Part shown: in pieces, positions 32,983-45,861 of the stretch
How positions within the stretch are numbered: the stretch's first letter is position 1
How the letters are laid out: each line of letters begins with the position of its first letter
The notes under the pieces: generated by a model
The model's input: only the letters and a program-made list of their open reading frames with translations
What the model was told of the DNA's origin: nothing
The model's database searches: none
DNA from: Rutstroemia sp. NJR-2017a BVV2
Taxonomy: Eukaryota > Ascomycota > Leotiomycetes > Helotiales > Rutstroemiaceae
Direction of reading: 5' to 3'
Length of the DNA: 64,000 nucleotides
Assembly: GCA_002946415.1 (NCBI GenBank)
Contig: NJPS01000010.1
Location: 744,001-808,000 of the forward strand
Translations under genes and position numbers: made by a program

Positions 32983-35900
32983 TCACGCCAACCCCAGCCA
33001 CTTCAACGCCTTCCGACTATTCCCCCTCCTGCCCATCCCCGCCCCCCTAACCCTCGGCAGCATCAAACTCGAACACCCATGTCTCCCCATAACCATACGA
33101 TCATACGCATCATCATCGCTATCCATCTCCGCCATCAACATCTCATCGTCGTCATCATCATCTGCTAGCGTCAATCTTTTCTTCTTCTTTCCTTCTCTTT
33201 CTTTTTCTGTATTTCGATCTCCATAACTTTCAATGCTCCTCTCGAAGGAGAAATCCGGTTCGCGTTCGTCGGTTGTGTTCGAAAGCGCTTGGTATGTTTG
33301 TTGGTCGCAGTGGAGAGTGGGAGGGAGTTGTCGCGGGGGAGAGATGGCGGAGTCGCGGTAGGAAGATGTGGAGATGTAGGAGGTGGCGTGGAGGGGAGGA
33401 GGAGGTTGGACGTGGTGTGGGAGAGAGCTGGAGCGGTGAAGAGGGGGTGCGGGTGGGGAGGGGAAGTTTTGTAAGTCGAGTGAGACAGGGAGAGAGTTGG
33501 TCGTGGAGTATGAAGGTCGGAATAATGGGTGGAGGTTAGAGCGGTCGAGGTCTTCGTCGTCGGGTGCTGAGGGTATATCGTCTTCGGCGATGTATGCTTC
33601 TTTTCGTGGTGAAAGGAGAGGTGGCAAGGTGCTGGAATCTGTGATGTACCATTGTGATCGGATGGCTACATTTTTGCGAATTGCTAGAAGGAAATTTTGG
33701 ATTTCGGATGTAGATGCCGGGAATGGAAGATAGTAGTCGGCTTCAGAGAAAGAAGAGGGAGGAGATGGAGGGTGAGGCGATTCGAATGTTTCGAGCCTGG
33801 TGTTGGGAGGAAAATATAGAGGGGATCGTTTCGAGTGCGCACTACTCGCAATAGTCTCCATTGAAAGGTGGGCGGACCTGCGAGGGGGTTGCGCGAATGC
33901 TGGAGGATCTGAGGAAAAAGTATCCAAAACGCCAGCCACTTTGAAAATATCTGAACCAAGCAGGTTACGCATCGCGAGCACTAGTGCAATCTGGTCATGT
34001 CGGAAGGTAAGGACGAGGAAACGAACAGCTTCGGTGGTTGCTAGATATGTTTCCAGATGTGGAAGGACGAGACTAGCAAGCAATCTCTCGTCGGATAGTG
34101 GATCTAGATCCTTCCGCATAGCAGATGGTTGAGCCATGAAACTTTGCATAGCAAGTGTTGTTAGATATCTGTCAATGTTAGTAATATTCAGAAACATTAT
34201 ACTGGGACTGAGATGAATTACCTTAAATCAAGCCGTCCACTCCGACTCGAGCTTCCTCTCTTTGAACCGACTTTCTCCATCCCTTCCACAACTTGAGCAA
34301 AGAACCCATCATCAATACTCTTTTCACAGCCCACAGCAACTATTTGGTCTAAAAGTGCATCATAATCGCCAATAGTGTCCCTATTCCTAAACATGGGCTT
34401 CCAAAATTCACCCAAGCCAGGCATCAGCAAGCTTCTGAATTCGTCTAGCTCTCTGGACTCTTCAACAAGATGTGTGGTCAGGAAGAATCGAAATTCGTCC
34501 TGAATATCAACCGGTGTATTGCTGTCTGGCCCTGAGAATTCGTGGAATTTTTGAGTTAACCTAGAAGCAACTGTAGGTGTCAATGTGGGCGTAGGCGGGT
34601 CTTCGTGGTCCGAATTAAGCGGCACAAGCTTCTTCGCTGATTCCGGCCGTCTTTTCAAGTCCTCTAAAATAGGGGCTTCGCTGAAATAGAAAGGGTCAAC
34701 GTCGATCTGTCCTTGGAATTGGAACTCTTCAGCTTGTGCTGTGCGTGGTGGTGTGGGTAGAGGCCGAGGGGAGACGAAAGGGATGATAGGGAATTGGCCA
34801 TTCTTATATAGTGTAATGGACTGAGATATCTCTTCAGGTGAATTATCTGTGAAATGTATGACAAGATCTTCAACGACATCAAATACTGCTTCCGTCAAAT
34901 GAGTATGCTGTCCATCTTCATTACTATCTATGCGGTTGGCATACATGCGCGACATGCGTCTCAAGCGCACAGGGCTATTTGATATTGAAGATGGCAAGGA
35001 TTTCTTAATAGTTGTTCGAGACGCTTTCACGAAGGTTGCTTTCGGTAGAAGCTCGAAAGTTGAGTCCCGCGGGGATTTCCTGGTGAATTGTTGAGAAGAG
35101 TCTCGGAGATTCTGAGCAGATACAGAATGTTTGATGGTTCTTAGACTTCGAGTTTCCTCTCCAAAATCAGAATATAACTTCTCGGCCGATGATGTCCGCC
35201 TTAGAAACCTCTCTGAACGTGGAGAAGCGGATTGCATATCTATCACACACGCCTCTCCATAGACAACCTCGTTGTGCTGCGGCGCCTGAAGAAAGGCTTC
35301 ATCATCAACAAAGTCGTCATCTTCATCATCATCATCATCGTCATCGTCATCGCCCATACCTTGGTTCAGCGAATATCGGCTAGATGGTAAGGTAAGAGGT
35401 TGTGGGAGAGACTTGCTTGATGTTTGAGGACCGAACGTGCCACTATATCCTTGACTGCTCGATCGATCCGGTAAAGTCACCACGGTGGTAACAATCTCAT
35501 TACCTTGCTGGAAAGCCCAAGCGGCAGGATCTGGTGTGATTGTGCGCATTTCTCCTGGCACATTTTGAAGACTGCTTCTTGGTTTGCTTCTTATACTAAG
35601 ATTTCGGTCCACTCCAAATGGTCCAAAGCAAGATTCTGGCGAAAGATCAACGCTATATCCCATACTGATGGCGCTCTTGACACTCCGTAAGTCCAACTGT
35701 GGCACTGTCTTGATAGTAGGTGTATCGGGATGCATAGAACCGGCTGAATCTGGTAAGACTGTTGGCCCCGGTTTGTCCCTGTTAGTGAAGAGCCCCTGCA
35801 CACCATCCTTGACGATGTCATAAAAGACGGCCTCGGCCTTCCCATCGTCTCCATCTGTGAGATGCTCCGATATTTTTGCAATACATATTGCCCGTGCGCT

Positions 35901-36188
35901 AACACTACCGCCGTTTAGGAGCACCACTTTCGATTGCGGAGAAGATTGAAGGAAAGACCGTGCTTTTCGGTTGCGTTTATCGAATGCGACGTAGACGTCA
36001 CGCACGAAAGACCGGGCATCGAATTCCTGGGCCGACTGCGACGTTGATATATAGTTATCGATTGGCGCAATAACCATAACCATATGCGATTGTGGGAGGA
36101 GACGCAATTGTTCTGAGATTGTTCTAGTATTCCCTTCCAAGGCAACCAATTTCCCAGCATCTTGAGGATTGGGCAAAGTTGAAGCCAT
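32983..36188 (-). CDS. large conserved fungal protein, mucin-like, function unknown
   Basis: Exons are 36188-34222 and 34168-32983 (1050 residues; 53-nt intron). ATG 36188 (MASTLPNPQDAGKL) is preferred over a non-ATG extension. No signal peptide is present. The first ~100 residues look folded (LPQSHMVMVIAPIDNYIST, SARSFVRDVYVAFDKRNRK). Another folded block spans the intron, with EEFRFFLTTHLVEESRELDE, GLGEFWKPMFRNRDTIGDYD and AVRFLVLTFRHDQIALVLAM, and is strongly helical. Between them are Ser/Pro-rich linkers and two Asp runs (DDDDDDDDDEDDD near 280 and DDDDDDDEM near 1000). The C-terminus is basic (RGAGMGRRGNSRKALKWLG). Proteins of this look are often called gastric mucin-like in fungal annotations, which says nothing about function. 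It may be a cytosolic scaffold; that is inference. Confidence 0.7.
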
Positions 36189-37841
36189 CCTCAAGTATAC
36201 ACTGGCTCTTTTGCGGCTGCTTCCTTTCTCCCGACCCGGTCCCCCAAATAGATGACGAAATGCAACAAATGAATCACGGTAGAACTACCAGACTTATGAT
36301 ATGGCGATGTCGTGATGAACCGTTGAACGAAATTGAAGGAAATTAGTAGGGAAGTATTCCAGAATGCAAGAACTGGAAATGAAATGGGTGGTTGGAAGAT
36401 ACATTAGGTGCGGAAGTACTTTCTGCAGTCAGAACTCAAAGCTTCAATTCTATTTGGGAGAAGCGACCATCCTCACCTGTAAAGTGACTAAGAAATCGGT
36501 GTACGATGGCGTACATGAGTGTGTACCAAGTGATGGCGCGCATTTCCACCCAGATTTCCATCCTGGATTGCAGATTAGGTTTCAATTGGCAAAAGTAAAG
36601 CGTAGGAAGGACACACCACTGGACACTTACATTACCGTATGCAGCCAATGAGGGAAAGCATCGAAGAGGTTCGCGATGTCGGTTAGCTGCGCTAGCCGTG
36701 AGCTAAAAAATATTCCTAGCTGGGACCAGTTGGCACCAGTTGAGACGAACAAGCGGGCTGGAATATTTCTCCCTCGTGGATGGAGTCTTGTATACGGACG
36801 TACGAAATCCTGGAATTTCCTTGGCCGCGGCGGCTGGGACCACAATTATAGCTGAGACAAACCACTTCCAGACTTCCTGTGGCAAAAACGAAAATGATGA
36901 CCAAGAGTAATTCATCACATTTCATATTCATAGCATATCATATCATAGGTTACTGAGACATGCGGGATGTGTATGTAGGCGCCTCTTCAAATCAAGAGTC
37001 TCTCACGTTAAACTATTGGTTGAGGCGCCTGGTACGTGGGATTGGCGAACAACTCATAAGGTTGGCCTAAATGCTGACTTTATGGATTGTTGGCTTGACA
37101 GGCAAGTCCTTGTCTAACTGAACCCTCAGTCTTTTGTGGTAAAAGTTTGACTTTGGATCAAACAACCATCTTTTATTGAATTTCACGTGGAGCCGGTACA
37201 TGTAGCAGTGTGCTACTACGGCGCTCAACGAGCCTCAACGAGCCTCAACTAATAATGTCCGATGCTCTAATATTGTCTGTGTGGCTGCATATATCGATGC
37301 AGGTCCAAAAGGAAAACGGCAAGTTTTGACGCTGTATCTGTCACCGTGGAATGAATATGTGGAAAAAAGTAGACGCGGGTGAAATAGAATTTGAAAGCGG
37401 TATCTCAAATTCCTCAAAATCTCAAGGAAAAGTCCCGTCTTATTTTGCAATGATTGCTTTCCGGGATATAAGGCCCTTAAAATACACAGCAAAGTCTCAG
37501 ATATGTCTTGGCACGAACGGTAGCACGCATGATAATCATATGGCCAGGGACTTGTCCATAGTGAACAAATTAGCTGCTATCATCGTGCCAAATCAACTCT
37601 AGAAATGAACTTAGAATGTCCACTGGAGTCACCTAAATTCTCCGATCCCAATCTTGCTGCTTTGAGCAAGTCCTCATGCAACCGTTTTTCTTCATTAAAC
37701 GCGTGTGACCTTGATTTGCGTAAGTACCAACACGTGGTAGAACCACGGACCACAGTCTTGCTCGAAGGAACGGAACCTTGCATAGAAAGTAGTAAGATAT
37801 TCAGATATTCGTGAGAATCTCCGCAATAGAAAGGTTCTTCC
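36189..37841. other. intergenic, no gene seen
   Basis: This 1.65-kb region upstream of the mucin-like gene and downstream of the WD40 gene contains only small chance ORFs. A short tandem repeat of CTCAACGAGC (about 37223-37249) occurs. Confidence 0.45.
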
Positions 37842-39136
37842 CTATTCTTCGTCGGAATCCATCAAGTCAGCCAACTCGGCTTCTTCTTCTGCGGTCAAGA
37901 GGCTCTTCTTAGGCTTAACCTCCTCCTTTACAACACCCTTAGCCTTTTCTTCGCTGTCCTTCCGTGCCTTCTCAAGTTCTTGCTTGCCGAGCTCCCATAC
38001 TCTCAACGTACAATCGATGCTCACACTTATAACCCGCTTCTGGTCCTGTGAAATAACCAGAGCGGTGACTTCCTCAAAGTGACCATCATAGACATGCCAT
38101 AATTTTCCAGTGGCCTTGTCCCAAATCTTTACATCTTCATCTCTGCCCGCAGTAATCACCCAGGTGTCAGTGACTCCTATAGCCCTAACATAATCTCCAT
38201 GTTCGTAAGTCTCTTCCGTACTCCAATTCTTGGCTCGGGATAAACATTTTGCTGTCCCGTCAGCGCTAGCAGTCCACAGGTCTGTCTCTTCATCACCAGC
38301 AAAAGTAACCTTGTAGACGCTGGTTTCGTGCTCCTGGATTGTATCTCGAGCCAGCTTGCCCTGCGACGCAGCCGCGTCATTGGCATTAATTATTTGAGAG
38401 GCGGATGTTAGACTGATTCGCCATCTTCTAATTTGAGGATCACTGCTGGAGGAAACGAGAACGACTTCAGAATCTGTTGAGTCGTCTGGATCCAAAGCAA
38501 GATCTTGCACAGCCATCATGCTATCATTGCTGTCGCGCAAGGTATGCAAACGCTCCCCAGTTACAGTGTCCCAGATTATGATCTTTGCATCAGCACCACC
38601 TGATATCAAGCACTTGAGAGGTCAGATCAACAGTGTTTTTATGAAAGCATGTGGAAAAGCTCACATCCTTGCCTTCGATTTTTGCACAAACAATAGCCTT
38701 GACGAAATCAGAATGACCCTTAAACTTTTTACCTGGAGCTTTGCTTTCCCGGTCCCAACTCCAAATCAGCTTGTCCCAACAACCCGCAAAGACGGTCTCG
38801 CCAGCATGGCCGCCGATAGCTACTGAGGTAACTGGGGCGGTAGGACCTCTGTAAACCGTTTTCCAGTCTTTAGTCTAAGAACGTGCCGTTAGATGGCCTT
38901 CATAGAATGCTGATTCATCTTGGACCTACTTCGAGGTTCACCTTCCGCACACAACCAGCACTTTCGGCCACGTAAACGCATTCTGAGGAAAATGGATCGA
39001 GTACAAGGTTTAAGATCTTGGATTGGAGGATGATAGGATTCCCATTTTTGTTGCCAGACTTTGCAGCTCTGCGGGCCCGTGTAGATTCCGAGGCATCGGT
39101 TTGGAAGAAATGGCCTGGATCCGTTGATCGAGACAT
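37842..39136 (-). CDS. WD40-repeat protein
   Basis: Exons are 39136-38930, 38874-38665 and 38612-37842 (395 residues; introns 52-55 nt). The product is a single beta-propeller: repeats can be followed at VTSVAIGGHAGETVFAGCWD, FKGHSDFVKAIVC to SGGADAKIIIWD, VLVSSSSDPQIRRW, SVYKVTF to SADGTAKCLS, VRAIGVTDTWVITAGRDEDV-KIWD and VTALVISQDQKRVISVSIDC-TLRVW. The tail is a Lys/Glu-rich coil ending ELADLMDSDEE. Similar short propellers occur across ascomycetes without a fixed name. The role is probably scaffolding in a nuclear or cytosolic complex. It is divergent from CTF4 with 272 bp between start codons, so expression may be linked, but a functional link is unproven. Confidence 0.88.
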
Positions 39137-39408
39137 GTTCAAAGTAATACTTCCGTATAAAGTTTTAATATCAGGAATTGTGCTTTGCCCAAGTAATTAA
39201 TCTGATTTCATAGTGGGGGTTTTTGGTGCACAGGCAGTGACAGGCATCCTATAATTCCACCCGCCTAAATTTACAGGGTGTTAACGTGTAAAGTGGAAGT
39301 CGCGGTCATACGCGATCTCCTTACAAAGTCGCGTCCACCTCTGAACATTCTAAATTTCTCAACCTCAAATGCTCTAAATAGCTCTGCTGCCAACGACAAA
39401 AGATAGCC
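39137..39408. promoter_or_regulatory. divergent WD40/CTF4 promoter
   Basis: This 272-bp spacer between two start codons must serve both genes. ACGCGA occurs at 39310-39315 (TACGCGAT) and GTCGCG at 39328-39333. These resemble the MCB (ACGCGT) theme of replication genes, but neither is an exact match. Confidence 0.4.
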
Positions 39409-42025
39409 ATGGCTACCACCACCCAAATCCGCCTGCGACCACGACCAGCGCATACTTCAGGACCTACCTACCTTACCTATACTCCAGATGGCACGAAATT
39501 GGTTACGGTGGGCTCGAATAACACCACCCGAGTTTACAAGACTGGATCTGATGGCGAGCCCACAAATATTGATGATTGCCAGGAGCAGAATATGGGAGTT
39601 GATGCTACAGTATGTCCGAAGATATCAAGAAATGAATTGTACTAATATTCTAATAAGAACGACTTTTTCGTTGCCGGTTCTGAAGATGGGACCGTTAGCA
39701 AATACTCCCTCGATACAATGTCCTTCGACAAATTCCTCATGCGCTGTTCGCTACCAGTTCGAGATGTTGCGATCTCTCCGAATGGTCAATGGTGTGCCGT
39801 TGCGAGTGATGAGCTCACGGTGAAGATTGTAAACACCAACGAAGTCAATCATATGATGTATTTGAGAGAACAACAGAAACCTGTGAAACATCTGTCCTTC
39901 GATCCGGGCAACAAATACATTACTCTTTCCTGTACCGATGGCATAGTGTATGTCTACTCGCTGGCAAACGACGACCCCGAACTTGTGAGGAAAATTGACG
40001 GCTTGATCCGAGCTGTTGACACGGACGAGGAAATAAGCTCCAAGGTCGTATGGCATCCTGATGGCAGAGCATTCGCAGCGCCAACTGCTGCAAGGGATAT
40101 TCAGGTTATGTCACGAAATGACTGGGAGAAGCAACGTGTATTTGCAAATGGACATACAGGAGATATTACAGCGTTGGCATGGTCGCCAAATGGTGCGATT
40201 CTCGCATCGGCTGGCAAGGACAAAAAGATTCTACTTTGGGAGACGAAAACACAAAAGATAATTGCCAGTTATGACCATGCCAATGTCATGGATTTGGCGT
40301 GGCATCCAGCCAACAACCTACTCTCATTCACCAATTCGGATGGAGAGGTGTACATCTTCCAAGACATTGTTCCAGAGGAGCACGCTCATTTGATCAAGTT
40401 AGAACGGCAACCAGCACCGTTCATCCATGATCCATTATCAGAAATCTCGAACAATGCTCGACGACCTGGCGCAAATGGTTCAAAAGATATCCCTGTCCGT
40501 GGGGTTCGACGTGGTACCCCTGACAGTTTAGATGATATTCTCGGATCCGATATAATGGGAGATGAAGATGATTTCGTCGTCGATGATGACGGCGCAGGCT
40601 ATGCACTTGGGCTAAATGGCAACGGTAAAAGGCCTGGAGAAGATGCGGGCCCTTATGCCGTTAGCAAGAGACGAGCACAGACGTGGGAACCACAATACCA
40701 CGAATCATTCCAGCCTGGTAGCACTCCATGGCGTGGAGACAGGAAGTACTTGTGTCTGAATCTTATCGGATTCATATGGACGATTGATCAAGGAGATTAC
40801 AATGTTGTGACAGCTGAGTTCTACGATCGAGAGACATATCGCGATTGGAAATTCACCGATCCATTACTCTATGACAAAGCTTGTCTTACGGAGAATGGTG
40901 CCCTGTTTTCTTGTCCTTCGAGCGCTGAACGTCCTGCAACCATATTCTATCGTCCACATGAAACTTGGACTAATCGTGTGGAATGGTTAACAGAGTTACC
41001 CAAGGGCGAGGAGGTGACAGCTATCTCTCTCAGCGACTCATTCGTCACTGTAACCACTACCGCTAACTACATTCGAATATATACTCTCTTTGGCATACCT
41101 TACAGAGTATACAGGCAGAAGAGTAGTCCTACGGTGACCTGTGCCAGTTGGCGAGACTACGTCCTGACTCTGGGTAATGGCCCTGTGGGTGCCGATGGCA
41201 ATACGAAACTGTTATACACTATCCATAATATCAAGAGGGATGAGATTTGTCAAAGTGAAGACGTTGTAGCTCTCCCAGACGGCGAAACGCTGAAGAGCGT
41301 ATTCTTCTCTGATAATGGGGTAAGTCATTATTCGACACATTTTCTGGTCTGCTGTGCTAATTATCATATTCTAGGATCCGTGTATATACGACTCCACGGG
41401 AACTCTATTGACCCTCTTGCACTGGCGTGAGCCTTCACAAGCAACCTGGGTACCACTCCTGGACACGAAGCTCCTATCGCGTCTTGCCAGCGGACGGAAA
41501 TCAGAAACTTACTTCCCCGTCGCTGTGGCCGACAATAGATTCCACTGCATCATTCTCAAAGGTGGAGACAAATATCCATATTTCCCTCGTCCGTTACTTA
41601 GCGAATTCGACTTCCAAATACCAATCTCATCAAAATCCAAACCAGACACCAAAGATGACGATTCCGATGATGAGGGTGTAGATGAGATGAAGAAACTAGA
41701 GGGCGAGTTTGTGCTTAAGAGCATTCTTTCGACGCTGAAGTCGGATCTTGTAAAATCTACTGCAAGTACGCATACAGAGCGTACGGAATTGGCTATGATG
41801 GAAGTCGAGATCGACAAAACATTACTCAAGATGATGATGGCTGAATGTATTGAAGGCGAGGATAGGGGCATGAGAGCATTAGAAATGGTACAGTTAATGA
41901 GGGATAGAACAGGGAGGATGATAGAAGCAGCGGGGAAAATCGCCGACAAGTACGAGCGAGCTGTTTTGGGAGAAAAGATTCGGGAACTGGGAGAGGCAAG
42001 GTTAATGGAAATGGACGAGGACTAA
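39409..42025 (+). CDS. CTF4: Ctf4/WDHD1/SepB-type replisome adaptor
   Basis: Exons are 39409-39609, 39658-41319 and 41375-42025 (837 residues; introns 48 and 55 nt). The N-terminal half is a WD40 propeller (YTPDGTKLVTVGSNNTTRVY, DFFVAGSEDGTVSKY, PVKHLSFDPGNKYITLSCTD, ITALAWSPNGAILASAGKD-KKILLW). An acidic linker follows (DEDDFVVDDDGAG), then the SepB/Ctf4 propeller (FQPGSTPWRGDRKYLCLNLI, GFIWTIDQGDYNVVTAEFYD, ERPATIFYRPHETWTNRVEW, DYVLTLGNGPVG) and the C-terminal helical bundle (KLEGEFVLKSILSTLKSDLV to the end). This is the Ctf4 architecture. Ctf4 trimers link CMG helicase (GINS) to DNA polymerase alpha/primase and recruit cohesion factors. No HMG box is present, as expected in fungi. Confidence 0.95.
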
Positions 42026-43256
42026 TTGGGTATTTGTATATGACGCTATGAATGTATGAGACGGCGTTGTGGAGGATATGGGATGATTTGGGTACTACGA
42101 CTCTGGATGGACGTATACAAATTTTTGTCATGTTCACCAGGCTCATCGCCTTTTCCAGGGATTGAAGAATGAACATCGCAGCAGAATTTTTGCTGCTACT
42201 GTACAGTAGTGTTGCACAGATCAAGAGCTGGTTCTGGTTGACATCCCACCATCCCACCTGTGGTCGTCTGAAACATCAGCAAAGACTAGATTCCCACACC
42301 GAGCAGAAGGTGCCTTAACTCTCCAGCGGTTTGTAGCCTGAGAACAGCAAATCGAGCAAGAGATGGTGGCCATGACGGCAAGTAAGATAGCGCTCCACCA
42401 CTCTTATCGCATGCTTTTATGCGAAGTCACCGGCATGTATTAAGTACTGCGTACTATACGCTCTATACCTCGTACAGAACCCTAAGGTACCCGCGCAGGT
42501 TCTGGGTGATGAAGTGGAACTCGATGCCAACAACAGATGGGGAATGCCATCCGCTGGTTCAACGGTATTGGATCGACTATCGATACGCTTCAAGGGTGTG
42601 CATCGAAGTACAGCAAAGCATGAGAAATTTTGATCTTTGGTCTCAGAAAGAAAAAAAGGAAGGAGACGGGCACAGCGACTACGAATGTATGAATGAATGA
42701 ACACGAGGGAAACATTGAAATAACCTGTGTGAACGTAATTGTGAAGTGGATTGTGTGTGCTTTGTAACCTTAGATCTCTTCACGCATTCGAGAAAGATCA
42801 TCGAGAATCTCACCGATATGGCGCGAGGCACTCACATGCAATCGGAACCACCTACGTAGTGGGTAAAAGAGGGTGTGCTCCTCTGCGGTGCGGTGCGGTG
42901 CTCCAAGAAAATGTACCTCAATTTTTTGCGCCACAGGTGGCTCGTGGCTCGGAAATGCAGTAGCGATTTTCGCATTGCCTTGGTAAATTATTGAATGAGG
43001 GAATCGTAAATAAAATCTACACCTCTCTCCACAAGTAGCTACGAAGATCTTTGCTACTGGGTTCTTTGAAATCCGGAAAGCCTCCTTTAACTCCTTATTC
43101 TAGACATTCATCACGCGCTATATTGGCCGAGTGCGGTTTGCACATTAAAATATCACCGTCTTGTGATCGTCAACATCAACGCGACTCTCAAAAAGCCATC
43201 CTCCACAACTTTCCCCTCTCTCCCAATACCTCTTGGTCTCGCCCAACAACAACACA
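42026..43256 (+). promoter_or_regulatory. CTF4 3' UTR and DNM1 upstream region
   Basis: This 1.23-kb region between two plus-strand genes holds no supported ORF. A small GCGGT repeat (GCGGTGCGGTGCGGTGCTCC, about 42882-42903) occurs. The 60 bp before the DNM1 start are CT-rich and end in CAACAACAACACAATGG, a typical fungal leader. Confidence 0.5.
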
Positions 43257-45861
43257 ATGGCTTCTCTCGGTGAGGATCTGCTTGGGATAGTAAACAAGCT
43301 GCAAGATCTTGTTTTCAATACTATCGGCAACGATAGCTTGGATCTTCCACAGATTGTATGGTTTTCCCCTCCTTGACCGATTTGCACAAACGTGGCACTG
43401 ATACATGAACCTCTAGGTCGTGGTGGGTTCGCAATCATCCGGAAAATCGTCCGTACTCGAGAACATCGTCGGTCGAGACTTCCTTCCTCGTGGCAGCGGC
43501 ATCGTTACCCGAAGACCCCTCATTCTTCAACTTATCAACGTCCCATCAGAAGACGAAGATGCACCCGAAGCGCACACAGCAGCCAGCGTGGCCACCGAGC
43601 CTGAATGGGCTGAGTTCCACCACATCCCCAATCGAAGATTCACAGAGTTCTCGGATGTGAAGAGAGAAATCGAGAACGAGACGGCGAGAATAGCGGGGAA
43701 TAACAAGGGGATCAACAGGTCACCTATAAATTTGAAGATATATTCGCCGCATGTTCTTAGCTTAACTTTGGTGGATTTGCCGGGTCTGACAAAGGTATGT
43801 TCTCTACTTCTGGATTCAGCTGGACTGGAGTTCTGATCGTTTGTAGGTTCCTATCGGAGATCAACCCACAGATATCGAAAAACAGACACGGAATCTCATT
43901 TCGGAGTATATTGCGAAACCAAACAGTATCATCCTAGCAGTGTCTCCAGCTAATGTTGATATTGTGAATTCAGAGGCTCTGAAGCTTGCCCGACATGTCG
44001 ATCCTCTCGGCCGAAGAACTATTGGTGTACTTACGAAGATAGATCTCATGGATCATGGCACAAACGCTTTGGATATTCTTTCAGGGAGAGTTTACCCATT
44101 GAAGTTGGGCTTCATTGGTGTTGTGAACCGATCCCAACAAGATATCCAAGGTAACAAATCGCTCTCGGAGGCTTTGAAATCGGAAGCGGACTTCTTCAGA
44201 CATCACCCTGCCTATAGGAATATGGCGAACCGATGCGGAACCCAATTCCTCGCGAAAAGTCTAAACACAACTTTAATGGCACATATCAGAGAGCGACTAC
44301 CAGACATCAAGGCCAGGCTGAACACTTTGATGGGACAAACACAGCAGGAACTTGCCAGCTACGGCGATATGCATTTCAGTGGCAAGGAGCACAAAGGCGC
44401 CTTGATTTTGCAACTAATGACTAGATTTGCGTCTTCATTCATCTCATCTATCGATGGTACCTCTACCGAAATTTCGACGAAGGAACTCTGTGGCGGTGCT
44501 AGGATATACTACATATTCAATTCTGTGTTTGGAAACTCCTTAGAGACCATCGATCCAACGACAAACTTATCTGCTCTGGACATTCGAACAGCCATCCGAA
44601 ACTCTACTGGTCCCCGGCCAAGCCTTTTCGTTCCTGAGCTCGCATTCGATCTTCTGGTCAAGCCACAAATCAAGCTGCTAGAGGTTCCCAGTCAAAGATG
44701 TGTAGAACTTGTTTACGAAGAGCTTATCAAGATCTGCCACACCTGCGGCTCCACCGAGCTCACAAGATTCCCTCGACTACAAACGAAACTCATCGAGGTC
44801 GTTTCCGATTTGTTGCGGGAACGTCTAGGCCCAGCGTCTCAATATGTGGAATCTCTCATTTCAATTCAAAGGGCTTACATCAACACCAACCATCCCAATT
44901 TCCTCGGTGCAGCGGCAGCAATGAGCAATGTTGTTTCCAACAAGCAAGAAAAGGAAAGAAAACGATTTGTACAAGAAGAGCGAGAGAGAAGGGAGCGCAG
45001 ACGTCAAAAAGATCTTCTCGAGACCAACGGTACAGAGACACCGGAGGACGAAGAGGCGCAAGCTGGGGCTGACAAGATCGAAAACCTTCCTCACCGAAAA
45101 CACCTCCACAAGAATACTCGAAGCATGTCCCCGGCAATCCGCGAAAACGGTATTGCCTCAGCGATGAACGGGTTGAGAGGCGGTTCTCCGCCAAGATTTA
45201 ATGGAACCGCAGCCGGTGGCAACACTCGAGATTCATTCTTAAATTACTTCTTCGGCAAAGACGGCGGATTACCCGGAGGAGCAGGCTTACCTCTCTCTGC
45301 ATCATCGGCACAGAATCCTAACTTGGGAAGACACGTGAGCCAAAGTGCCGAACCAAGCATAGCACAAAGCATTAGGCGGCAGGAAGACCGTCCCGCGGTA
45401 ACGAGAACACCTGCTCAGCAAGCTCGTGAAGATGATTACGAACTTGGTCGGGCACAGAGAGAATACACCTACGATTCACCATTCGTAAGATATCCCCCCT
45501 TTCCCCTCCTCTCCCTACCTTAAGCTAACTCCCACCTCCTCAACAGGGCAACAACAGCGAACCCGCGCTCACAGACCGCGAAGCCATGGAAACCGAACTG
45601 ATCCGCGCCCTCATCTCCTCCTACTTCAACATCGTGCGCGAAAGCATAGCCGACCAGGTCCCCAAGGCCGTCATGCATCTGCTGGTAAACCACTCCAAGG
45701 ACGTTGTGCAGAACCGTCTGGTCAGCGAGTTGTACCGCGAAGATCTGTTCGGCGAGCTGCTGTACGAAGATGATGCCGTTAAGAAGGAGAGGGAGAAGTG
45801 CGAGAAGTTGTTGCGGACGTATAAGGAGGCGGCGAAGATTGTGGGCGAGGTGGGCATTTAG
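43257..45861 (+). CDS. DNM1: Dynamin-related GTPase of mitochondrial and peroxisomal fission
   Basis: Exons are 43257-43355, 43417-43794, 43847-45484 and 45547-45861 (809 residues). The GTPase domain has the P-loop GSQSSGKS (37-44), the switch-I threonine region [15 protein letters not shown] (153-156) and TKID (222-225). The middle/stalk domain has [46 protein letters not shown] and [18 protein letters not shown] variable, Lys/Glu- then Ser/Gly-rich B insert contains [11 protein letters not shown], shared with Dnm1. The last exon is the GED ([34 protein letters not shown]). The [10 protein letters not shown] start, B insert and lack of a PH domain separate it from Vps1 and classical dynamin. 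It assembles rings on mitochondria via Fis1/Mdv1-type adaptors. Confidence 0.95.

Noticed and set aside
43257..45861. Assignment of the dynamin gene to Vps1
   Set aside because: Length (809), the N-terminus [10 protein letters not shown] and the FLNYFFGKD insert fit Dnm1 better.
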